DNA of 5,135 nt from Terriglobales bacterium (GTDB lineage: Bacteria; Acidobacteriota; Terriglobia; Terriglobales; Acidobacteriaceae): contig JAATFE010000101.1 of NCBI GenBank assembly GCA_015655365.1, forward strand, positions 1-5,135, written 5' to 3'. The number at the start of each line of letters is the position of its first letter. The stretch's first letter is position 1. Below the pieces are notes generated by a model. That model made no database searches and had not been told where the DNA came from. It was given only the letters and a program-made list of their open reading frames with translations. Of this stretch, positions 1 through 5,135 are shown in pieces. Position numbers and translations under genes: made by a program.

Positions 1-1430
1 ACCACCGCCACGCCAATCAGCAGGCTCATCCGGTCTGTCAGGGCAAACACCACCGGATCTTCGTTGAGGGTTCCGCGCGAGGCTCGCAGCCAAACCCGGC
101 AGAGCCACAAAATCATGAGCGGCATCATCAGCCAAAGCAGTCTCGGCTGCCGGTACAAGGCCACCACGTCGCGGCCGCTGATGTAATTGGCGAAAACCAC
201 TACCGAGGCAAACGCGCTGGCCGTGCCGAAGGTCCGTATCTGTTCGAGATCGGCCACAAGGTAGCCGCGTCCGTTTCTGGGCGGGGAACTGCTGGCGCGC
301 AGGTTCTCCAGTTCGGCGAACCGTTTTACGAAAGCCAGCGAGAGAAACAGGAAGACGGAGAACCCGGCAAGCCACTGCGAGATGGGCGTATGTGTCGCGG
401 CGCTGCCCGCCAGCAGGCGCAGGGTATACAGGCCCGAGAGCACCAGCACATCCACCAGCGCCACGCGCTTTAGATAGGTGGAATAGGCGAGCGTCGAAGC
501 CAGGTAGAGCAGCAGCCATGCATAAAAGTCCCCCGGCAGCACCTGTCCTCCGGCCAGCCCCAGAAGCAGGAAAACCAATGCGATGGCAATTCCCGCAAAG
601 GCGGACAGATCGCCCGAGGCAAAAGGCCGCAGACGCTTGCGGGGATGGCGGCGGTCGGCCTCGATGTCCAGCAGGTCGTTGACGATGTAAGTTGCCGAAG
701 CGGTCAAGCCGAAGCAGAAGAAGGCAGTCAGCGCCGTCAGCAGCTTGCCCGCGCTCAGGGCGTGAGACAGAAACAGCGGCACAAAGATCAGCAGGTTCTT
801 GGCCCACTGGTGCACGCGCATGGCCTTCAACAACGACTTCAGAGGAAAACTACGATCTTCAAACGTTTGCACCGGGCGAATGCCGCGGCTGCGGAGCCCA
901 ATGCGCAATCCCAGCGAGGGATTGGCCACCATCGGCTCTGCGGCGTTCGCCAGCAGCGGCAGATCGGGACGGGCATTGCCAATGTAGCCGAATGCGTCCG
1001 TACCAAGATGACTGCGCAACCTGTCGAGCTTGTTTGCGCCGGTCAGGTTGGTCACGCCATCCGAGCCCAGAACAGCGGTGAACATGCCCAGATGATTGGC
1101 AACGCGTTGTGCGACCGAAGTGTCGGCGCCCGTCGCGAGATAAATCGCGCGCCCCCGCCGATGCTCCTCCTGAAGAAACTGAACCACCTTGCGGTTATAG
1201 GGCAGATGCGCCACGTCGAGAGAAATGGAGCTGGAGACGAAAGCCTTGAATGCTGCTTTGCCGTGCACCAGGCGTCCGGGCAGTTTGAGCGCCAGGGCCG
1301 GCCGCGTTCGCAACAGCACCAGCAGGGAATCGACGAGCGTATCCGACTTGACCAGTGTGCCGTCCAGATCGACGCATAGCGGCACTTGCGCCGCGCCGGG
1401 GAGAGACCGATCTAGCTGAATATGGGGCAA
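1..1430 (-). CDS. HAD phosphatase-UbiA prenyltransferase fusion, DPPR synthase-like (C-terminus cut by window edge)
   Basis: An integral membrane enzyme of two fused domains. About 476 residues are visible. Residues 16-190 form a HAD domain with nucleophile motif DLDGT (D21, D23), a Thr in LATGAD (T100), K134 and a motif IV reading GNARPD (151-156), where the usual GDxxxD has Asn at 152. From about 198 a UbiA domain follows: RVHQWAKNLLIF, first Asp-rich motif NDLLDIEAD (251-259) followed by HPRKRLRP, second motif YSTYLKR with D327 and R338, then a KRFAELE stretch, with several hydrophobic helices. The HPxKRxRP run resembles decaprenyl-phosphate phosphoribosyltransferase (Rv3806c type), which moves phosphoribose from PRPP to a polyprenyl phosphate. 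The HAD part could remove the remaining phosphate; that is inference. No ATG lies between the in-frame TAA at 1476-1478 and the HAD motif. TTG at 1430 is preferred because AAGGTGA sits 4 nt upstream; GTG at 1385 is the alternative. Another UbiA acceptor remains possible. Confidence 0.9.
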   Translation of the reverse strand, partial: MPHIQLDRSLPGAAQVPLCVDLDGTLVKSDTLVDSLLVLLRTRPALALKLPGRLVHGKAAFKAFVSSSISLDVAHLPYNRKVVQFLQEEHRRGRAIYLATGADTSVAQRVANHLGMFTAVLGSDGVTNLTGANKLDRLRSHLGTDAFGYIGNARPDLPLLANAAEPMVANPSLGLRIGLRSRGIRPVQTFEDRSFPLKSLLKAMRVHQWAKNLLIFVPLFLSHALSAGKLLTALTAFFCFGLTASATYIVNDLLDIEADRRHPRKRLRPFASGDLSAFAGIAIALVFLLLGLAGGQVLPGDFYAWLLLYLASTLAYSTYLKRVALVDVLVLSGLYTLRLLAGSAATHTPISQWLAGFSVFLFLSLAFVKRFAELENLRASSSPPRNGRGYLVADLEQIRTFGTASAFASVVVFANYISGRDVVALYRQPRLLWLMMPLMILWLCRVWLRASRGTLNEDPVVFALTDRMSLLIGVAV

Positions 1431-1674
1431 CCGTTCACCTTGTCGAGAGTCGCTTTCGAATGGAGTTCGAGCCTGTTATGCAGCGTCCCGCACAGTGTAT
1501 CTGGATGGCTCAGAACGCAAAAGCCCGCGATTTGTCCGGAACGACTCAAGTATAGCGTCGGCCCGCATCCAATCAAAACTTGAACTCCAAAGGGACAAGA
1601 CAGAGAACCGCAAGACTTGGTGCGGAACCTGATTCCGCAGGATGCAAAAACGACGACGCAGATTAAGGAATTTA
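1431..1674. other. intergenic region between the tRNA-Ala and HAD-UbiA genes
   Basis: This stretch of 244 bases has no supported gene. It holds the hairpin after the tRNA (1621-1639) and the ribosome binding site of the HAD-UbiA gene (around 1434-1440). I see no convincing -35/-10 pair for the HAD-UbiA gene. The best fragment is TACACT on the minus strand near 1495-1500, without a good -35. Confidence 0.5.
1621..1639 (-). terminator. hairpin downstream of tRNA-Ala, possible terminator
   Basis: On the minus strand TGCGGAA and TTCCGCA form a perfect 7-bp stem around a 5-nt loop (TCAGG), 35 nt after the CCA end of the tRNA. The following sequence is T-containing (CCAAGTCTTGCGGTTCTC) but has no clean U run. 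It could be a weak intrinsic terminator, a processing or stability hairpin, or chance. Confidence 0.35.
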
Positions 1675-1750
1675 TGGTGGAGCTGAGCGGGATCGAACCG
1701 CTGACCTCCTCGTTGCGAACGAGGCGCTCTCCCAGCTGAGCTACAGCCCC
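1675..1750 (-). tRNA. tRNA-Ala (anticodon CGC)
   Basis: The minus strand folds as a complete 76-nt cloverleaf. The acceptor stem pairs GGGGCTG with CAGCTCC and contains a G3-U70 wobble, the main identity element for alanyl-tRNA synthetase. The D arm has AGCTGGGA. The anticodon stem CCTCG/CGAGG encloses loop TTCGCAA with anticodon CGC (bases 1715-1717), which reads codon GCG. The T arm contains GGTTCGATCCC. The discriminator is A73 and the CCA end is encoded (1675-1677). It sits between rho and the HAD-UbiA gene, with its own apparent promoter upstream and a hairpin downstream. Confidence 0.97.
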
Positions 1751-1761
1751 ACGACTTTCTT

Positions 1762-1790
1762 ATCTTACCAGCGAGCACCGATTCAGGAAA
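1762..1790 (-). promoter_or_regulatory. putative extended -10 promoter for tRNA-Ala
   Basis: On the minus strand TAAGAT (1762-1767) is preceded by TGG, giving the TGn extended -10 arrangement. It ends 11 nt before the mature tRNA 5' end, so transcription would start a few bases before G1. Seventeen bases upstream is TTTCCT (1785-1790), a poor -35, as is common when the -10 is extended. Placement just before a stable RNA gene supports the call; the motif alone is weak. Confidence 0.45.
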
Positions 1791-1825
1791 GGGAGCTGCC
1801 GCTCTTTTACCTTTTTCGACAAGAT

Positions 1826-1853
1826 TCCCGGCGGGGAAACGCAGCCGCCGGGA
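1826..1853 (-). terminator. GC-rich hairpin downstream of rho, probable terminator
   Basis: On the minus strand TCCCGGCGG and CCGCCGGGA form a perfect 9-bp stem around a 10-nt loop, starting 17 nt after the rho stop codon. The sequence that follows (ATCTTGTCG, then an A run) lacks a continuous U tract, so it is not a canonical intrinsic terminator. It may stop transcription before the tRNA promoter or mark and protect the rho mRNA 3' end. Confidence 0.5.
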
Positions 1854-1870
1854 GATCCGCGCTCTAGCTT

Positions 1871-3121
<1,251 letters not shown>

Positions 3122-3130
3122 GGTCACCTG

Positions 3131-3175
3131 CAATAAGGCGGGATGGGAGTGAAGGGATTCGAGAGGGGGAAGTAC
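3131..3175 (-). promoter_or_regulatory. C-rich, G-poor rho leader, rut-like
   Basis: On the minus strand these 45 bases just before the rho start contain 21 C and only 4 G, with repeated pyrimidine-C steps (CCCCC, CCC, CCC, CCC) and no obvious stable fold. This composition is what Rho utilisation sites look like. rho genes in several bacteria are known to be attenuated by Rho in their leaders. That this stretch does so here is inference from composition and position. Confidence 0.45.
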
Positions 3176-3271
3176 TCCAGGAGGAAATCAGGCGGGATTC
3201 AAAAGAATGACGGTACGAACCGTGTTTCAAACAGGTCCCAAAATTAAGCCGAGTATAGAAACCCGGTAGAG

Positions 3272-3300
3272 AAGCGGCGCCCTTGGACGGGAAGCCGCTT
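3272..3300 (-). terminator. hairpin between the omega-like gene and rho, possible terminator or attenuator
   Basis: AAGCGGC and GCCGCTT form a 7-bp stem. An inner CCC/GGG pairing closes a 6-nt loop, so the whole element is a two-part hairpin. It begins 43 nt after the stop of the omega-like gene. The minus-strand sequence after it (CTCTACCGGGTTTC) has no strong U tract. It could end the upstream transcript weakly or be part of the rho leader. Confidence 0.4.
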
Positions 3301-3343
3301 TCAAACCGTTACTTTACTCAACTATACGCTGTGCCAGACGCTC

Positions 3344-3565
3344 TTAGGCAGCCCGGCGCTCTTCAACCGGTTGAGCAGCAGGCTTCTCGAACGGCGCCAG
3401 GGACCCCGGATTGGTGGTGTGGAAGCGGGCAAGGACCTCATTGGCCGTGTCCTGCAGCCGTGTATTCGGCTTGTGCAGCTTCCGTGTTGCCTTGCTTGCC
3501 AGTTGACAGAGCTGGTAGCGATTGGACACATGAGAGAGTGCCCCAAATACCAAATCGGAACGCAT
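3344..3565 (-). CDS. rpoZ: putative RNA polymerase omega subunit
   Basis: This encodes a 73-residue cytoplasmic protein. Residues 12-30 (HVSNRYQLCQLASKATRKL) match the hallmark of omega, in which an N-R-F/Y-x-L core precedes a basic helix (E. coli: GNRFDLVLVAARRARQM). Omega clamps the C-terminus of beta-prime and helps RNA polymerase assembly. The rest (PNTRLQDTANEVLARF, then an Ala/Pro/Glu-rich tail) differs from proteobacterial omega, and the usual second conserved block is hard to see, so this is a divergent member. ATG at 3565 is chosen because AAGGAG lies 11 nt upstream; the reading frame stays open to an ATG at 3673, but that extension looks non-coding and crosses the ribosome binding site. 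The rho start lies about 220 nt downstream on the same strand. gmk, its usual neighbour in many bacteria, is not seen. An unrelated small protein is the alternative. Confidence 0.72.
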   Translation of the reverse strand: MRSDLVFGALSHVSNRYQLCQLASKATRKLHKPNTRLQDTANEVLARFHTTNPGSLAPFEKPAAQPVEERRAA

Positions 3566-4050
3566 TAGGTGATTCTCCTTCGTGAATTGGCTGCCCGGCC
3601 GGTACTGCTTGGCGCCGCCGATGCAGCAGGGGTGCCAACACAATTCAGGGCTGCCCCAAATTCCTGCTTCCAAGGATTAGACGTACGAGATTGGCGTCTT
3701 GTTCAAAATCTTGACGCAATTTCGCACACTAAAGAACAGGCATCATACCGCATCGTGATACTGAATGCCGCCTTGGGATTCACTGTACCCGGTTTTCCCA
3801 TCCCCGGTGTGTTTCAAAACGCACAGGTGCATCAACGGATGAGCCTCGGCTCAAAATTTGATGCGGGAGAGTACAGATGGGCACGCAAGATTATTCTGCG
3901 CAACCTGCCCTAGTGGGTGGCAATCATGAATCTATATCAAGTCTCCACGCGGGTCAACTATTTTTTCGGGGCCGTTTGGGCCTTTATCCCGCCCTTGTCC
4001 GGAACCCGCTTTTCATCAATATGTTGGAAAATCGGCACATGAAAACGACT
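3566..4050. other. 485-base intergenic region without a supported gene
   Basis: I find no gene I can defend on either strand. The open frames here lack family motifs and convincing start sites, and the sequence looks more AT-rich than the flanking genes. Visible elements are the ribosome binding site of the omega-like gene at the left edge, a short inverted repeat GAGCC-TC-GGCTC (3841-3852), a promoter-like TTGACC/TATAGA pair on the minus strand (3931-3957), and a 38-codon plus-strand frame (3926-4042) that I did not accept. The region could carry a long leader for the omega-like gene or an unrecognised small RNA. Confidence 0.5.
3931..3957 (-). promoter_or_regulatory. weak promoter-like element upstream of the omega-like gene
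   Basis: On the minus strand TTGACC (3952-3957) is followed by TATAGA (3931-3936), but the spacer is only 15 bp, shorter than the preferred 17. If used, it would give a transcript with an untranslated leader of about 360 nt before the omega-like gene. No better candidate is visible closer to that gene. Confidence 0.2.
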
Positions 4051-4269
4051 TCAGGGTTTTTTGCGGCGGCGGTGCGCCTGGCCGTCCGGGTCGGAATAGA
4101 TCTGCCGCCCTTCCTTGTCCACGCCGCGCGCCGGTCGCTGCCGCTCCTGCTTCTTCCTCTTCGACAGGAACGATTCGTCCAGCCGGAAGACGCCGATTAG
4201 CAGCAGAATGATCAGCGGAACCCCGAACAGAAGGGCGTCCCTGCCAGACTTCAGAATCTCCTCGTGCAT
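4051..4269 (-). CDS. small single-helix membrane protein, downstream paralog of a tandem pair
   Basis: A 72-residue protein of unknown function. A short amphipathic N-terminus (MHEEILKSGRD) leads into one hydrophobic helix (about 12-28, LLFGVPLIILLLIGVF), then FRLDE, a strongly basic segment (KRKKQERQR, 37-45), and a tail with GVDKEGRQIYSDPDG (49-63) ending in RRRKKP. By the positive-inside rule the charged C-terminal half is probably cytoplasmic. It aligns without gaps to the gene immediately upstream, with 32 identical positions; KSGxDxLL, GVPLI, FRLDE and DPDG are shared. The two cysteines of its partner are Arg here (43, 48). ATG at 4269 is preceded by GAGG with a 6-nt spacer; upstream in-frame ATG codons run into the neighbouring gene. 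A gap of 43 nt separates the two genes, so they are likely co-transcribed. Confidence 0.75.
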   Translation of the reverse strand: MHEEILKSGRDALLFGVPLIILLLIGVFRLDESFLSKRKKQERQRPARGVDKEGRQIYSDPDGQAHRRRKKP

Positions 4270-4312
4270 CGTCAGCCTCGGCAACCCGGAATCTGACCAT
4301 CGTGCAGAACAA

Positions 4313-4534
4313 TCATTGGCGGCGCGACGGCTTGCCCCATCTGCGGCCATCTGGATCGGTCATGATGGCCTCGCCGTTTTCGTCCTCGCCGCAGGCCGGT
4401 CGTTCGCACACCAGTTTCACTTTGGTTGTGACGATCTTCTCGTCCAGGCGGAAGAAGGCGATTACCAGCATGCCGATCAATGGAACCCCAATCAGCAACG
4501 TGTCCCAACCGGACTTCACAGCGATCTCTTGCAT
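4313..4534 (-). CDS. small single-helix membrane protein with CxxxxC, upstream paralog of a tandem pair
   Basis: A 73-residue protein of unknown function. The N-terminus (MQEIAVKSGWD) is followed by one hydrophobic helix (about 12-28, LLIGVPLIGMLVIAFF), then FRLDE (28-32), a linker, two cysteines in CERPAC (43 and 48), and a tail with DENGEAIMTDPDG (51-63) and a basic end. The ribosome binding site is strong: GGAGG six bases before ATG. The sequence aligns gaplessly with the following gene, pointing to tandem duplication followed by divergence. The cysteines may bind a metal or form a disulfide, but a single CxxxxC is weak evidence. It starts 166 nt after the comM stop on the same strand, with a possible promoter between. 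No known domain was recognised. Confidence 0.8.
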   Translation of the reverse strand: MQEIAVKSGWDTLLIGVPLIGMLVIAFFRLDEKIVTTKVKLVCERPACGEDENGEAIMTDPDGRRWGKPSRRQ

Positions 4535-4575
4535 CTCTGGCCTCCGCCGTGCTCAACGCGCTCCAGTGAGAGCAC

Positions 4576-4605
4576 TCTATAGAATCCCTGGCAGCTATCG
4601 GCCAA
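4576..4605 (-). promoter_or_regulatory. putative promoter for the small membrane protein pair
   Basis: On the minus strand TTGGCC (4600-4605) and TATAGA (4576-4581) are separated by 18 bp, which would start transcription some 30-40 nt before the first small gene. Each box deviates from consensus, so the evidence is the spacing and location. Confidence 0.3.
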
Positions 4606-4695
4606 AGATGGAGAAGATGTCATGAACCAAAGTAACTATCGGGTTGTCGATCGAATCAATGGGTCCGGTTCCTGTAAATTGATCGGAAGCTTCCA

Positions 4696-4718
4696 CGAAG
4701 TTACGCCCAATAACTTCG
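4696..4718 (-). terminator. perfect hairpin across the comM stop codon
   Basis: CGAAGTTA and TAACTTCG form a perfect 8-bp stem around a 7-nt loop (TTGGGCG on the minus strand). The stem includes the TAA stop of comM and its last codons. There is no U tract after it; instead a 10-bp palindrome GGAAGCTTCC (4685-4694) follows two bases later. It may be an atypical terminator, an mRNA end hairpin or a protein site. Confidence 0.35.
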
Positions 4719-5135
4719 GTCCAGCGTGCGATATTGAATCGCCTCGGCCAAATGCGCCACCGCCAGACGCTCTACCCCTTCCAGATCCGCAATGGTCCGC
4801 GCCACTTTCAGAATGCGGTCGTGCGCCCTCGCCGTCAGTCCCTGCTGTTGCATGGCCCGCTCCAGCAATCGCTCCGCGTCCGCACCCAGTTCGCAGTGCG
4901 TGCGAATTTGCCGCGTTGTCATCTGCGCATTGGCATAGATTTTTTCTCCGGCCTTCTTGAAGCGCTGCCGTTGCCGTTCCCGCGCCGCCATCACCCGCTC
5001 GCGAATCTGGGCTGAGCCTTCGGCGGCGGCTCCGCTGCGCAGTTCCTTGTATTGCACTGCCGGAACCTCGATGTGAATGTCGATGCGGTCCAGCAGCGGC
5101 CCCGAGACCTTGGCCACATAGCGTTGAATCATCGG
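4701..5135 (-). CDS. comM: ComM/YifB family Mg-chelatase-like AAA+ ATPase (C-terminal part; 5' end outside window)
   Basis: The visible 144 residues are the C-terminal part of a protein that is usually about 500 residues long. They begin just before [15 protein letters not shown], the conserved segment at the end of the Mg-chelatase-like AAA+ core, whose LLDR arginine sits where the ATPase acts on its neighbour subunit. Next comes the Mg-chelatase C-terminal helical domain: ARERQRQRF, an NAQM segment, [19 protein letters not shown], and the typical ending [16 protein letters not shown]. In naturally competent bacteria ComM is a hexameric helicase that extends strand exchange during integration of transformed DNA; the family is also found in bacteria not known to be competent. 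The Walker motifs and N-terminal Lon-protease-like domain lie outside the window and cannot be checked. No frameshift is visible. Confidence 0.95.
   Translation of the reverse strand, partial: PMIQRYVAKVSGPLLDRIDIHIEVPAVQYKELRSGAAAEGSAQIRERVMAARERQRQRFKKAGEKIYANAQMTTRQIRTHCELGADAERLLERAMQQQGLTARAHDRILKVARTIADLEGVERLAVAHLAEAIQYRTLDRSYWA

Noticed and set aside
645..1379. 244-codon plus-strand open frame
   Set aside because: It is antisense to the HAD-UbiA gene, which shows clear domain motifs on the minus strand; the plus-strand peptide has none.
1476..1778. 100-codon minus-strand open frame over the tRNA
   Set aside because: Its SSAGRAPRSQRGG-like stretch is the typical artefact of translating a tRNA gene.
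3252..3257. TATACT as a -10 box for rho
   Set aside because: No acceptable -35 at 16-18 bp and no TGn extension, so I could not support it as a promoter.
3569..3913. 114-codon plus-strand frame in the intergenic region
   Set aside because: There is no recognisable motif or ribosome binding site, and its start overlaps the Shine-Dalgarno area of the omega-like gene on the other strand.
3926..4042. 38-codon plus-strand frame starting MNLYQVSTRVNYFFGAVWAF
   Set aside because: The start looks protein-like and hydrophobic, but there is only a weak ribosome binding site, the end is unconvincing, and it would be the only plus-strand gene. It could be a gene remnant, but that is not supported.
4115..4625. 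Plus-strand frames of 155 and 107 codons
   Set aside because: They are antisense to the two paralogous small genes, which have strong ribosome binding sites and mutual similarity.

Overview
All well-supported genes in this window lie on the minus strand, so gene order runs from right to left. The window suggests a free-living bacterium with fairly GC-rich, dispersed gene organisation. I lean towards Acidobacteriota: the omega-like small protein (short core, conserved Lys-Ala-Thr-Arg-Lys-Leu-His stretch) resembles sequences I remember from that phylum, and a compact Rho plus a HAD-UbiA fusion fit. This placement is inference from memory and was not tested by a search.

Layout in order of transcription: (1) 5135-4701, the C-terminal part of a ComM/YifB Mg-chelatase-like AAA+ ATPase whose 5' part lies outside the window, with a perfect hairpin across its stop codon. 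(2) 4534-4313 and 4269-4051, two adjacent genes for one-helix membrane proteins of 73 and 72 residues. They are clear paralogs: a gapless alignment gives 32 identities over 72 positions. I do not recognise their function. (3) About 485 bases (4050-3566) with no convincing gene. (4) 3565-3344, a 73-residue protein with the RNA polymerase omega signature. (5) 3121-1871, transcription termination factor Rho, preceded by a leader of about 220 nt that contains a hairpin and a very C-rich, G-poor stretch resembling a Rho utilisation site. (6) A GC-rich hairpin after rho, then a 76-nt tRNA-Ala(CGC) with encoded CCA, an extended -10 promoter before it and a hairpin after it. (7) 1430 to the left edge, a HAD phosphatase-UbiA prenyltransferase fusion resembling polyprenyl-phosphate phosphoribosyltransferases (DPPR synthase type), missing at most its last residues.

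omega and rho both concern RNA polymerase and its termination, and their adjacency may allow co-regulation. The C-rich leader fits autogenous control of rho. The HAD-UbiA protein probably makes a polyprenyl-linked sugar phosphate for the cell envelope. The most novel item is the paralogous pair of small membrane proteins; the other genes are recognisable housekeeping families. No CRISPR array, insertion sequence, phage gene or defence system is visible.
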